A stretch of DNA of 64,000 nt from Collybiopsis luxurians FD-317 M1 (GCA_000827265.1 KN834776.1:607564-671563), one strand, 5' to 3'. Numbered from the stretch's first letter, positions 1-12,900 are shown. Numbers and translations are program-made. The notes: generated from the sequence alone by a model not told the origin.

Positions 1-95
1 AATAAATTGTTAAAACAATGTATCCAGTGGTAGTGATCCTCTTAATCAACAATAATGCCCCTCCTGTGATTGAGACTTTCCAGGTGACTCAATAG
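1..95 (+). CDS. 3' end of a multi-pass membrane protein gene (paralogue 1, partial)
   Basis: The first bases encode the last membrane helix and tail of the family seen again at 17.4 and 22.3 kb. The frame reads M-Y-P-V-V-V-I-L-L, then an acidic and polar tail, and stops at TAG (93-95). The two other copies have CGG or TGG at the position of this TAG, followed by about 90 more in-frame bases of related sequence. So this copy ends early, or carries a point nonsense mutation. The rest of the gene lies left of the window. The family is recognised only by its paralogues and by general resemblance to basidiomycete proteins of about seven membrane spans; its function is unknown. Confidence 0.55.
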
Positions 96-1228
96 CAGAC
101 TATAGTGGCAGACAGCAGGCAGGATTATATTCACCAAGTACAAGCCCGCTGTCAAACTCGGAAACAGCAATCTCAAAATAGATATACTGTACCATTTTGT
201 TCACTTCATCATGAGCTGTGACCTATGACTGCATTGACAAAAATTTGATTCCGACACTGATAGGAACAACCTGTGACACCCCAGAAGTTTCGTCATTCGA
301 GCGATGGACTTTACCTTTAGCATGAGCTACCGCGGGCTTTGCACATCAGCCGATTCATGCGCCTGAGTGCATTGTGGTGCTCATTGCTCAATGCCTGACT
401 GTTTGATAATGAATCTGAAATCAGGCACCAATGAGTCTTCATGATGGACCCTCCTCTGAAAATGCAGTCAGCATACTTACCACTACCTGAGTTAATTACC
501 ATCCACTCCCCAAAAGCTGCAGTTTCTGTTGAAGAATTCCTTTGCATGATGATTCCTAGTGTAGCACCTCTTACTCTGAGAACAGCTAAGGTTGAACTTA
601 AACTGCCCCAGGTGAAAATTTAGGTGAAAATCGGATAGAAAAATAAAGTTAACAGAGTCCCCACTGAGTAAAATTGATGGATCTTTTAAATTAAAAGTTA
701 ACTGGATAAACTTGAGATCAGAGTTGAGGAATATAGTTGAATGTAGCTAAGTATATACTGTAAGCACGGTAGCGCTAGGCCCATGCCCTATACCGAGGCA
801 AGTGGCGATCATTTGTACAGTAAGGAAAAAGGCAAAATGAGTCAGTTGGTAGATTATAAATTTGTAAAGGAGGCACTGGTTATGTGCATATATGAAGCTA
901 GTTAATAAATGATCACCGCCATGCTCCTTATGTGCAGGTTTTTATTGTATGCTAGGAAAAGGTGAGGGTAAGAGATAAGATAAATAGATAAGACATGAAA
1001 GACAAGATCAGAAGGATAAGGTAGAAAGATAAGATTGAAGGATGGGAGTTGCTAGTAAATGACAAGAAAGAGAAAACAAGTAAAGACATGGCAAATGTAA
1101 CTGTAACACCCGATAAAAGTGAATGTTGAATGGTGGATTGTCAAAGTTACCAACCGAGGAGTTTTACAGAGTACAGCATTGTAGTATTAGAACACTACAG
1201 GATATATAAACCAAAGGTTTGAAGCTAG
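96..1228. other. Convergent intergenic region with a GATAAG cluster
   Basis: No convincing gene was found between the end of the membrane-protein copy and the stop of the NLR-like gene. The short open frames have no recognisable content. At 974-1033 there are four GATAAG hexamers and one GATAAA within 60 bases, in purine-rich sequence. This could be a fungal GATA-factor site cluster, but it lies downstream of both flanking genes, so a regulatory role is doubtful. Confidence 0.4.
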
Positions 1229-4200
1229 TTACTCTGGATCTGGCTTGAAGCAGTTCATCCATTTAGAGCCCACAACATCTGGATCATAGATAACTGATGT
1301 GTGGCCAAGCTGAGATAGTATGTTGAGGCAGGGGTAGATAGGTAAACTCTGAAAAAGGGAAGGGGGTAGCCACATGAGACGATTTGGATGAGGGAAATTA
1401 CAGTCAAATAGCCAGCCACTTTCACCCTCAGAAGTGCTAAAAATATGTTTAGATGGGTAATGAAGGCCATCATGACTCATATCTTTTGAGGTCATCATAT
1501 TGGCTCCGGAACTCACGTCCCAGATACGTAGAGTCTTGTCCTTTGAGCCAGAAGCAACGTGAGAGCCACCATAAGAGAATGCAGTGGAATAGACATAATC
1601 TGTGTGACCGCCAAAGGTGTGAATATTAACTCCAGAGTTTGCATCCCAAATACGAACAGTCATGTCATCTGAGCCAGACACAATATAGGAGTCATCATTG
1701 GAGAACTGGACAGAGCGAATGGAGTTTTTGTGACCCTTTAAAGTCTTCAAATTTAATCCTATGTTTGTATCCCAAATACGGACAGTCCAGTCATCAGAGC
1801 CAGACACAATGTGCAAACTATCATTAGAGAATGCAACAGACCGAACATAATCTCTATGACCTTGAAAGGTCTGCACATTTATCCCAGTATTTGCATCCCA
1901 GATATGAATGGCTTTGTCATCAGAACAAGAGACAATTTGGGAGGCATCTTTGGAAAATGCCACAGATCGCACCCAATCTGTATGACCTTTCAGGGTCCAC
2001 AAATTTAGTCCAGTCATTGCATTCCAGATGCGGACAGTACAATCCTTTGAGCCAGAGACAACATGAGAAGCATCATTGGAGAATGCAACAGAGCAAATGC
2101 CATCTGTGTGACCTTCCAAAGCCTGCAAAAGCACTCCAGAAATTGCATCCCAAATGAGGACAGTCTTGTCAGAAGAGCCAGAGACAACACGGGAGCCATC
2201 ACTGGAAAAGGCAACAGAAAGAACTGAATCTGTGTGATTTTCTAAAGTGAGCAGGATCATTCCAGTGCTTGCATCCCAGATGCAGACAGTATGGTCATCT
2301 GAGCCAGAGACAATATGGGAGCCGTCATTGGAGTATGCTACTGAGGAAACAGACTCTTTATGACCTTGTAAACTCTGTAGATTGATACCAGGTGTTGCAT
2401 CCCAGACACAGATAGTCTGGTCACTTGAGCCAGAGACAATGTAGGAGCCATCATTGGAGTATGCAACAGACCGAACCCAATCTGTGTGACCTTCCAAAGT
2501 ATGCGAGTTGACACCTGTTTTTGCATCCCATATGCAGAGAGTCTTCTCACTTGTGCCAGAAACTATGCACTGGCCATCAATGGAGAATGCAACAGACCAA
2601 GGAAAACCTGCTTGGCCTTTCAAGGTTTGCAAATTTACTCCAGTGAGTGTGTCCCATATCCGAACAGTCTTATCTAATGAGCCAGAGACGATGTGCAGGC
2701 CATCACTGGAAAATGCAACAGACAGAATTGGACCTGAGTGACCTTTCAGAGTTTGTAATTTGATTCCGGTCCTTGCCTCCCAGATGCAGATAGAAACATC
2801 CTCTGAGCCAGAGACAATATGGGAACCATCCTTGGACAATGCGACCGACCAAATCCGACCTCTGTGGCCTTTTAAAGTAAGTAAATTCACACCAGTGATT
2901 GCATTCCAGGTCCGAACAGTTTTGTCTTCTGAACCAGAAACAATGTAGAGGCCATCATTGGAATATGCAACAGAGAGAATATTGCCTGTGTGACTTTTCA
3001 ACACCTGCAGATTGACTCCATTGTATGTATCCCAAATGCGGATAGTCATATCGCTTGAACCAGAGACAATACGAGTACCATCATTAGAAAATGCAACAGA
3101 CCAAACACATTCTGTATGGCCTTCCAATGTCTGCACTTTTACTCCAGTATTTATATCCCAGAGGCAGACTGTGCCATTAGCTAAGCCAGCACCAACATGC
3201 AAATTATTTTCAGATAATGTTACAGATTTTACATGGCTTCCGGTGATTATTCTTGTTCTTGCACCATCATAATTTGAAACACCTACACACCTCACCTGTG
3301 GCAGCCGCGGGAAGTAGTGCCTCCATGATTTTGGCACTTCATCAGTGGCAAACTGAGTAGCCAAACTCGATATGTAAAGGTGTGATGTGGATAATCTCAC
3401 AGGTGAGCCAGTGAAGGAGTCTGTTAGTTTCTCCAGTGCTGCTAACATGATACTCAAACTTTCTAACCCTGTAGTGTTCTTTAATGTCCTGTCAATTCTT
3501 GCGCACCAGATCAATTATTGATTCCTACCTTTAGGGTCCTCTGCCTAAGTTTTTTTATTTTTTCATAGGATTTCCTTCCAGTCCTCAGAAGATTCATTCC
3601 TTCTATCCAGAAAATCACTTTAATTTCCCCAAATTTATGCAGAAGGTGTACTAAGGAATTCCCATCAGTACTATCTAGCCCTTCCACCCAGTGATCTACC
3701 CAAGACAGACAGCAATACCGCAAGGTTTGGTCAAATCGCACTGCAATCTCTGTATTGAGATCTTGAATTTCACAATCAAGCAGAAATGAGGATGGTAATT
3801 TGCTCATATTGAATTCAAGCAAGGAATTCATGATTTTGAAACACTGTTTAGCAATTACTCCATGCTGTAAAGGTGCATTACATACAAGCTGCTCCCCAGC
3901 ACGCTTGGAATCAAGAAGGAAGTCCAGAAATGACTTGTGATATATATAGACACAGCCATCCTTCTTTGAAATGTATGCAACTGCATATAAGGCTCCTATC
4001 ATGTATTCCACTGCCTCTAGATCACTATCTGTGTCATTGTCTGCAACAAGTTGGGATACGGTGGACACTGATATAGGTTGTTGTGCAATTGCAATAGTGT
4101 CCAGCACCTTTCGACGCAATTCAAAGACATCAGTTCCCCTTTCCCCCAGAGCTTCATTCACAATCTGCTTGTAAAATGTGTCAACTAAAAGTTCTGTATT

Positions 4201-5864
4201 ACCAAGATGGCTGTGAGATGGACTGTCACTAGCAATTGCAGTCAGACGGGCATGGATTTGCTTTGAGGATAGTTCCAACTCTTTAGGACAGATATACCGG
4301 AGAGCTGTTGAAGCATAGATGAAAAGACCTTGGGACTGTTGGGCAATCATGTCCAGGCTTGCAGCGTCCTTTTCATCCAAGCGAGGTAACTCTGCTCCAA
4401 GAAACTTCCTAACATCTTCAATAGCTTCTGCTCGACTGACATCCTCCAATCTATATGTAACCTCAAATTTCATTTTTTTACAAATTGAAATAATTCTTGG
4501 ATCAGGACGGCTGGTAACAAGGAACTTAATACCATGCACATTGGGCCCGGCATGGATCAAACTTGTAATCAGAGCTCCCATAAATTTTGCACCTTCGCCA
4601 TCTTCTATTTCATCCAATGCATCAATAACAACTAAGACAGGCAGTCTCTCTGCAAGCTGCTTCTTCCATGACCTTTGCCATGGTTGAAGGAGAAGCTCAT
4701 CTATCTGCTTTTCAACAACATATGACTGAGACTTGATGCCTGACAGAGCATCTAAAAATGCCACCGAATAGGTGGCCAGTTGTTGAGCAATGGTCGGAAT
4801 AATGTACCGACGTGCGCACAGACTTTCTGTCTGTCTAGAGCAAAAAAATGAAGCTCCTAGATGGTGCTCTTCATCCGCATTATCAAAATGATTGCAAATA
4901 GAATAGGCAATGGTGGACTTTCCCATGCCAGCCATTCCTGTCAACCAGAAGATGGGTGGACCATTATTTGATTTATCATACACCCAGTTTTGAATGGTTT
5001 TGAGGATGTTCTTGCGTGTATTTGCTGAACATTTGTTCCTAGAGATTGAAAATCCTGCATCTGCTGCATACCATGCAGAATTTGAGATTGGCCAATCCAA
5101 AAAATGCAGCATCTGCTGAACTTATTAGAACTGCTTTAGAAAAGCTTGTACTATCAATACCTCAATCCTTCTTTTTATGAAACCTGTGTCTTTGTGAATG
5201 GCGACTATAAATTGAAGCTAAACCAATAGTCCTCAATAAGCTATCATAATTTTGAAATAAGACTTACTGAAAATGTTTTTGTGAGCTCATCAATTTTTGC
5301 AATCAAAGAAGTGATCATTTGTAAAGCTTGATCCATTTTCCAAAATTTTTTCCAATTTGATTTTCCCTTGAATTCTTCCAACTCTTGTTGGGCTTGCTGA
5401 AGGTCCCTGAATTGCAAACTCAGAATTTTGAGTTGGGCCAGGTAGAGTTACACCACCTTATGAAGTCCCCTATACTTGTTTGCATTCCCTCTCCTAGATC
5501 CCCATCTCCAAAAGCCATATTCTGATTCACAATTTGAATGCGGTTCATGATCTGGTCTAAGCATATATCAATATGCTCGTTGTTCTGACCATATGTCTGT
5601 AGTGTTTGACTATATGTAAAAATTTATCTAGCAAAGTGGGAAAACACTGGCCTCAAATGCATCCGCTAGGGTATTGAAAATACCAAAGACTGGCCTGGCT
5701 GGAGTGTGGTCAAGAAGAGGTTCAATCCTCCTTGTGAAGCTATGGACAACACCCAGTAATTGCCTCGCTTTTTGTTCAAGAGGCATTACGGTTGAAGAGC
5801 TAGGCCTGTTCCGCGGAAAAACTCTATTAAATTTTTTGAAAGGGTTGTCGCGGGAGTCTGGCAT
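1229..5864 (-). CDS. NLR-like NACHT / WD40-repeat protein, frame interrupted
   Basis: Reads right to left. A probable first exon (5864 to about 5650, starting M-P-D-S-R-D-N-P-F) and helical middle exons (about 5600-5268) precede an intron at 5267-5116 (GTAAGT donor, TTCAG acceptor). The NACHT exon follows (5115-3511): Walker A GMAGMGKS and Walker B VVIDALDE lie at residues about 59-66 and 161-168 of that frame, followed by a helical STAND-type region. The frame then hits TGA at 3511. The next frame (3514-1229) continues directly into about 90 linker residues, 14 WD repeats and a roughly 75-residue tail. No GT-AG intron that I tried at the junction restores the frame, and the middle exons near 5450 also change frame. 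So this is either a gene with an unusual intron or a recent pseudogene. Proteins of this architecture are NOD-like signal-transducing ATPases implicated in fungal self/non-self recognition and programmed cell death. That role is inferred from the family. Confidence 0.75.
1495..3238 (-). repeat. Array of 14 WD40 repeats (about 126 bp each)
   Basis: Fourteen 42-residue blades can be counted by their W-D or W-N/W-E ends (VCLWD, IRIWD, VRTWN, ICIWE, and so on to LRIWD). This is enough for two seven-bladed propellers. The framework (SVAFS-DG, IVSGS-D-T, IWD-TG) is nearly invariant from unit to unit and also very similar at DNA level. The residues just after each GH vary strongly. High DNA identity between units would favour unequal exchange and gene conversion. 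Confidence 0.9.
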
Positions 5865-6960
5865 GGCGAAGTATTCGGAACAAAGGCAGCGGTAACATTT
5901 CTAATTTATACCCAAAAGATCATCATGTGGCACCAACACGTATCCGTTTAGAAATCAGTCAACGTGTGTGAATGGGTGCGTACTACTATTCATAGCATGA
6001 CAGCTAAAAGCTGCTTCGTCTGAGGTCAGCAGGTCAGTGTTACCCATTGACCATAGCGAGATTGGCCATCTCCCTAGTGCCCTTTCTTGGAAATTGAGTT
6101 CCCAGAAGCTTTGTGTAAAGTTACGTATGTTGGAAAATGACTTTAGGTGTCCAACGCGCACCGTCCAATGATAGAGCAATTATTATGGGCTTCATACAGT
6201 AATACAATTATTATTTACTAATCATTGACCTAGCAAGTCGTCTAATGATTTATGGTCCATGAGATGTGAGATCTGTGTTAGCGAGAAGGGCGTGTCGTTG
6301 TCGGAGAAAGTACTTCGCAGTGTTCGTTTTTTGAGAGAAAGAGAGAACTGATGCGCGCATTAAGTATTTTGTTGCAATACTCGAGTATTCTGGTACACGA
6401 TTGTACTACGCCGTGTGGTAGGATATTATCGTTAACACTTACATATGTCTATATGGTGAGTTTTCCACTGTGGGGCTTCAGCTTGCTGCGACGCAAGTGA
6501 GTCCAGTATGAGTTCGAGTATAGTACATGTGTGGGAAAGTTTCATAACGTGTGGATGACAAATGGAATACGGAACGGCGCTTACAGAACCTAGACAGGAC
6601 GGTCGACCTCATGACTTGCCCTTGTTGACGTTGGGGCCCGGCTGACAACCGGCTCAAATTTTGAATAGCAGCCACTGTCAGCCGCAAAGTTGGCTAATAT
6701 GTCATTTTCTTTTAAATTGGCCTGGATTTTCTTGACGAGCTGTAAACGTTGCCGGCGCCTCCTCCCTCTCTTGGATTTGCAATTACAATCCATAAACTGT
6801 TTTGATTCACTTTTCACATTACACATACGCTACTCTCCTACTCAACACTGGTTAGTCCATCGGGTTACGGAGCATCCTGATTCCTCATAGTCGTTGCCAG
6901 ATTTCTCATATTGCATACTACCATGCAAGTCACACCATCACAAATCAAAGAAACTGAACA
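5865..6960. other. Intergenic region upstream of the NLR-like gene and arrestin copy A
   Basis: No gene recognised. From about 6530 the sequence matches about 20,000 onward: a shared GTGGGAAAGT block, GATGACAAATGGAATA and AAACGTTGCCGGCGCC. It therefore belongs to a diverged duplication that includes the promoter side of the arrestin-like copies. Upstream of 6530 only scattered short frames are present. Confidence 0.5.
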
Positions 6961-7450
6961 ATGGCCAATCCAGCACTTCGCGCCGAATCCATGAACGTCG
7001 CCACCCGCCACCTAAAGGTCAAAGTGACCCTCACCCTCGGGCCTCACCGAACTGTATACATTTCATCGCAGGGGGATATGTCACTGGAAAGATTGAGATG
7101 AGGTGTAGGACTGATAAAGGATTAGGTATTGGCGTTATAATGATTCTGAATTCAGTTGTTTGTTATTCAAGGTCGGTGTCCCTTCCAAAGTCGTCGTATC
7201 TATCGGCCGTCGTCACTAACTAGACTGTCACTCGCACAACCTTCAAACCTTTCCTCCAAGACCCCAACCTACCCCCTCCTCCAATGCCTTCCTCCCACAC
7301 CCTATTTCCCCCGCCGCAGATAACCTAACCCTTCCACTGAACTACTAAAATACACGGCCTGAAGAGGGCACAGTACATTTCTCTCTTTCACTTACTACTA
7401 CCTACGACCTCCCAATTGTCAGTATCATTCTGGAACGGGCTGGCGGAGGT
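6961..7450 (+). pseudogene. Alpha-arrestin-like gene, copy A, decayed
   Basis: ATG at 6961 starts M-A-N-P-A-L-R-A-E-S-M-N-V, then K-V-K-V-T-L-T-L. After that the frame is lost. The expected arrestin N-domain strand (FIAGGYVTGKIEMRCR, then DKGLGIGVIMI) continues in another frame at about 7065-7150. Further downstream only short fragments remain, such as a serine/glycine turn near 7428. The copy at 20,333 has the same start, ending of exon 1 and surroundings. Alpha-arrestins are adaptors that target membrane transporters for ubiquitination; this copy could not make an intact one. Confidence 0.55.
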
Positions 7451-7521
7451 GATGTGGGTCTTACTTTGTATACCATGCTATCACGCAATCCCTGGCGCTT
7501 ACATATGTTATTGGGTGCCCC

Positions 7522-8673
7522 ATGGATGCCTTCAATGGAACTTGTTATTGTGAGAATGCGGAGCTCATGCACTATAATCTCAATGCAGAGACTGGCGTGG
7601 GCTCATCACCTTTCGTCGTTTATATCCACTTTGATGAAATGATCCACATGATTCCCTGGCTTTGTACTTGGAGATGTCGGCGCTCAACAAACTGTATGAT
7701 ATTCACTCGCTGCTACAAGCAATAGAATCATCCGCGCTTTTCAAATAGAGCCGTAGCACTGCCATTGCTACTGCGGCTCTCTAAGACAAGCTCCTCTAGG
7801 CTCAGATAACGTGGCTATTTGAGGTGTTATGGTTTAGTACTAACATGGGAGTCACTGACTCAGTCAGAGTTTCATAACACCTGCCTATGTCAGTCCCACG
7901 GCATATTCAAACGTTCGAACAAACCATAGGTAAGCGTCTATCTGTGTAACAGAATATGTCATTATTGTTCAACAGTCCCAGTGTAGTGTAATTATCTGTA
8001 ACCCTGCCGCCAAATCGATTGTTTCTCTCCAGAATAACAGCGTCCCCTCTCGGACACAGTACCCTCACCTTGGCCCTGTTTGGAGCCCGCGTAGCTCCAG
8101 TTTTGGGTGGACGGAATTTCCTATTTTCAGTCCTCGGAAGCAACGACATGTACCAAGGACATCTCGCCGTGGCTGGGGGATCCGGAACTGGCTCAATGTC
8201 ATATATCATCATGCCCCATCACACTCTGACGAATGTCACTGAAAAGAATAAGATGATGCTGATTTGGATCATGAATAGCACCCGGAGATGAACTGTTGGA
8301 TATGTTGCTCTTCATACACTAAGGACTATTTCGCCGGTAATTATCCCAGGCAGGCAGAAGTATCGATTGTGTTCATTATTGCTTGGTCCGGTGAAGGTGC
8401 AGATACACCAAAACTTTCCAAACTACAATTCGCCAATTTCATCAAAAATCCAGACGAATCGCCCGCGCCTAACTGGCCTAAATATATTCCTGGGAATAGG
8501 AATAGGACGGACAGTTTAGAAAAGTTGGCGTATGATGGGAATGTAAAGACGGAAAATCTTGTGCATCTTGTAAGAACTTGTTGGTGAGTGCCAATTTGGA
8601 GGAACTGGGTTGTCTCGAGTTATTCATTGATTTTGGTTTTTTTTCTTAGGGCATCCCCAGGAGCTGTAGAATA
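7522..8673 (+). pseudogene. Possible carboxylesterase (type B) remnant
   Basis: Scattered segments resemble a type-B esterase. At about 7522-7640 a stretch ends ETGVGSSPFVVYIHF, like the strand before the oxyanion hole (usually VMVWIHGG). At about 8430-8587 a C-terminal-like stretch has FANFIKNPDE, then PNWPKYIPG, then LAYDGN. The last exon is plausible: a GTGAGT donor at about 8584, a TTCTTAG acceptor near 8650 and a stop by 8673. The middle, including the GESAG serine motif, cannot be read. This may be a broken gene or a misreading of unrelated frames. Confidence 0.35.
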
Positions 8674-9335
8674 GTCTCTTGGATTTTGAAGGTGGGGTGG
8701 CAGGTGCATAAATGTAAAATAGACTTATGTCGTCTTTATTCGGGAGTCTCCGGCCAGTATTCAGCTTCAGGCTTTAGCAGAGTGAACATGTAATTTGACT
8801 ATTGCCTCTTATTGCTTGGAATAAGTATTGTGAACGGATTATGTCCATTGTCCATCAAAGATCGAGGTAGGTCAAGCTCTCGGTGGGCTGTGGTTAAATC
8901 TCGTGATCAATTCCTCTTGGACTGTTGCTAGCTGTTCGTCCTCTCTGGCGTGATTGGCAAAGCCTCCCATATATCGTCACATTTGCTGAGGTTTAAACCT
9001 TGTTCGACTTTGGGAACGTTGAGTAAAAAACGATGGTCTCCTTGTTTCCCACTCTCACTTAAAATGTCAAGCATGACGTTGATCTTTGTTGGAGCCTCAT
9101 CCAAGCCTAAACATACAACAATGCATCATCCTCTTCAACGACAAATTCCAGTCTGTACACAAGGTTTTTTCTCTATATTTTACAACATACACAAGGCCAT
9201 TCCATCCCAGGATCTGATTCATACTGTTTCCTCCAAATGCATGCTGACATTCGCTAGACGAAACAATAGTGAGCTAAGTAAGTAAAAAAGCATGCTCGTG
9301 AACAGAACATCTCACCATTCCACTCACAGAATCGT
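8674..9335. other. Intergenic region downstream of the lectin gene
   Basis: No gene recognised. The short forward frame at about 8950-9285 has no identifiable domain and lies over the 3' flank of the reverse-strand lectin gene. Confidence 0.4.
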
Positions 9336-9530
9336 TTAGTTGATCTCTCCTCCAGTCTCAGAAGCCCAGACCGGATCACCGTTTGCATAAACAACAAGAT
9401 TCCCATTGTCCTGGCAGACGAGAGTGTAGGGGTGCTTAGTTCCATTAGTCTGCGTAGCCCACATGGCGTCATAATTGGAAGTATATCCACAGCAATTGCT
9501 GTCCCCCTGCATCTTGACAAATGACACATA
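9336..9530 (-). pseudogene. Bulb-type mannose-binding lectin gene, 3' part (split by a retrotransposon)
   Basis: The reverse frame reads YVSFVKMQGDSNC, then QDNGNLVVYANGDPVWAS, and stops at 9336-9338. The Q-D-x-G-N-L-V-V-Y pattern is the mannose-binding signature of bulb-type (B_lectin) domains, a beta-prism fold that binds mannose. The frame is cut by the 5' LTR at 9531. The missing N-terminal half is found 5 kb away at 14,612-14,780 in the same orientation. Together they would encode a lectin of roughly 120 residues, a normal single-domain length. Confidence 0.8.
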
Positions 9531-9750
9531 TGTTGCAAGCTGAAGTCACTTGCCTTATTTGTACATTCACGGCTTAGTCAGCCTCTGCTGGAAGAAGATT
9601 AGTAATCACCAGATTCTCATGACTCGTAGTTTATTACACTGCCACCTCAGCGTTCATTCTTTTACACTGTCGCTGAGGTGAGACTTCTATAGATCATTCC
9701 TTTCATTTATAGTACTGATCATGTACCTAGAACTCACTTTTATAATAGGT
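9531..9750 (+). repeat. 5' LTR of the Copia element (220 bp)
   Basis: Starts TGTTGCAAGC and ends ACTTTTATAATAGGT. It is nearly identical to 14,301-14,555, except that it lacks a 35-bp segment present in the 3' LTR and has a few substitutions. The segment sits between two copies of GCTTAGTCAGCC. Confidence 0.92.
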
Positions 9751-9907
9751 TATGGGCCCCAAATTGCCCTAACTGAAGCATAGAAAATTCTTCCACTGCG
9801 CTCAGTTCCTCAGAACCACTCTACATGCTCATTATCACACTTCCTCACATTTCTACTACCTAATCCATCAGAATCCTCATTCTCTCCTGCTGTCTTTGTC
9901 CACAGTC

Positions 9908-12900
9908 ATGTCCTCCCAAACTGCCAGCTCATCTCCTGACTCCCAAATCCCCATCCTCACCTATGGCTCCTACAGCCGCTGGGTTGGCCCTATCACAGGC
10001 AAACTCCAGAGAGCTTCAGTATGGCGCTACTGTACTGGTGAACTGGTTGTCATGTCCAGGCCCATCCATCCAGCTCTTCAGGTTGCTAGTGATGCCACAG
10101 CTACTCAGCTACAATGGGATTACAGGGAAGAAGTCTGAATGTTTGAGGAATCTCTTCTTCGTAATGATAAGGCCATTTGTATCATCAAGGAGCACCTTGC
10201 CCCTGAACAGATTGCTCTCATTGAGAATCTTACTGATTCCAAAGCTGTCTGGAAAGCTTTAGAAGATGCCCACAAAGGCACCTCTACTGGACTTAATGCC
10301 TTCTATACAAAATGTGGGATGATGGACAAAAGGTACAATGATGGTGACAATATGCAAGGACACATCAACTTCTTCATACTCGAGAACAAGAAGCTTTCCA
10401 CCTCAGATGCTTTTTCTGATGAGTTTCTGGCTCAGCTCATGCTTATGTCCCTTCCTCGTAATGACTCTACATGGGAGACTTTTACCATTGTCACTCTCTC
10501 TGCTATTACTGCAACCAACAAGCTCTCTACCACCTTCCTCTCTACTTGGCTCATGGAGGAGTACAATTGGCTCACTTCTCCTAACTCTATTGAATCTGCT
10601 AACATTGCCCAGAGTGGTAAACGGCAGAAGCCCAATCAGAAGAAGTCTAAGAAGGATTGGTGTGGATACTGCCATAAAGGTCTACATGCAGAGAAGGACT
10701 GCAGGAAGAAGAAAGCAGACCACCAGGAAAAGGCTCCTGTGCCACAAGCCAGTGGGAGATCAAGACATGCAGCTACTGCTAATGCAGCCTCTCACTCAGA
10801 TAGTAAGTCTGACTCTGACAATGAGTCTCCTCAGGCTAACATCGCCTCTGTCTTCTCTGAGTTCCCTGATCATTCCCATGGTAACAGCTCCATTCATGTA
10901 TTCCTTTCCTCCAGCACCATCGCTTTCTTAGCCAAGTCTAACAATGAGGAGAGCTACATTGATTCTGGCTGCTCATGCCACATCAGTCCTTGCCACAAAT
11001 GGTTTGTAGACTCGTCATATACCAAACTCGACAGTCCTATCCCAACCCATCTAGGGGATGCCTCTACCATCATGGCTACACACAAGGGTACTCTCCAGTA
11101 TCTCATGGACACACCCAATGGTGTTGTACCTGCTCTACTCCCTGAAACCCTTCATGCTCCAGAAATGGCTGCTACACTGATTTTAGTCTCCCAGCTGACC
11201 AACAAGAAGAAATATTCTGTTCTCTTCAAGGGGAGCAAGTGTCTTATTCAGGCACTTCCCTCTGGCCACTGTGTTGCTTCCAGTCTCAAAACTGAAGGTG
11301 GACTCTACCGCCTACAAGCACATCCCATGAAATCTATCCTGTATGCCAATCTTGCCCGTTCCTCATGTACTATTGACATTAACCATGCTCACCGATGCCT
11401 AGGTCATCTTGGCCACAACAATATCAAATGTCTAGTAGCAAAGGGCATGGTAAAAGGCATTGATTCAGTGGGAGGGCATATAGAATTCTGCGAGTCCTGT
11501 GTTGCCAGTAGACAGCATGTATACCCTTTTCCTTCATCCAATAAAAGGGCCCATCACAAGCTGGACCTAGTCCACTCTGACATCTGTGGTCCACTTCCCC
11601 CTTCCATTGGTGGAGCCTATAGGTACTTCATTACCTTCATCGACAACCACACTCATCAGTGTTGGGTTTATTTCCTCTGTCGTAAATCAGAGGCATTCTG
11701 CAGCTTCTGTGAGTGGAAGGCTATGGTTGAGAGACAAACTGGCCTTAAGGTCAAAGTCATTCGCACAGATAATGGTGGAGAGTACACCTCTGATGAGTTT
11801 GAGCAGTATCTCCTCAATCTTGGTATTGTCCATCAGACTACAGTCCCTGATACTCCACAGCAAAATGGCATTGCAGAACACTTCAATTGTACTATTGTTG
11901 AATGTGCTCGCTGCATGCTCCATGAAGCTAAGCTTTCTGCTGGGTTCTGGATCTTTGCCATTGCCATTGCTGTCTATCTGATGAATTGATCTCCCTCCTC
12001 ATGCCTTCCTCACTCTACACCTCATGAAGCCTGGTCTGGTGACAAGCCTTCTCTCAAGGTACTTAAACCCTTTGGTTGTCCTGCCTATGCACACATCCCA
12101 AAGAAGAGATGCAAAAAGCTCAACTTTAAAACCCACAAAGCTATCTTTGTTGGCTATCAGGACCACACTAAAGGCTACATTCTCTGGGATTCTCAGAAAC
12201 ACAAAGTCTTTGTTTCCCGGGATGTAATCTTTGATGAACATCCTAATCCTCCTGCCTCTCCTCAGTCTGATCCTGACCTGACCAGTATTCTCTGGAATGG
12301 AGAGATACCTGGAGAAGGCCTACCTGGCATTTCACAAGTGGGAGATGCATGGGATTCTGATCCCTCTAGTCCAGCACCAGCTGTCTCTAATCCTCCTGCT
12401 CAATCACCTACTAGCAATTTCGAAGATGAGCCTGACAACTATCATTGTCCTCCTTCACCAGATATGCTACCTGAACACCATGAGCCTCCTCATGATCCTC
12501 CTGCTCCACAGCCTTGCCACCGTCATACTGAGGCTGAACTTCTTGGTCCTGCACCAGATCTTGATGGCCCACAAGAACGCTGTCCACCTGTTTGCTTTGT
12601 CCCTGGTCAACCTGAATTTGTTGCTCCTGAGCCACAGGTAGAACCAGATGAGGATGCTGATGCTATTGCTAGTGTAGCCATGGCTTTTGCTGCCACTGTC
12701 CATACTCAAGGATCTTTAGAGCCATGCACTTTGCATGAAGCACTCTGTGGACCTGACAAGCCACACTGGCTAGCTGCAATTGATAAAGAACTCTGTTCTC
12801 TCATTGATATGGGAACATTTGAGTTCATATCTAACTTGCCCAAAGATCAGTGTGCTATCAGCTCCAAGTTGGTCTTCAAGATTAAATGTCTTCCTGATGG

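Noticed and set aside
1639..3272. Several forward frames of 60-108 residues opposite the WD40 array
   Set aside because: They recur with the 126-bp repeat period and are antisense shadows of the WD repeats.
3512..3514. Separate WD40 gene starting at the beginning of its frame
   Set aside because: The first codon there is TTG, not ATG, and the frame continues the linker that follows NACHT domains, so one gene is more likely.
10338..10931. 197-residue forward open frame
   Set aside because: It lies out of frame over the Copia gag region, whose own frame has clear zinc-knuckle and protease motifs; a shadow.
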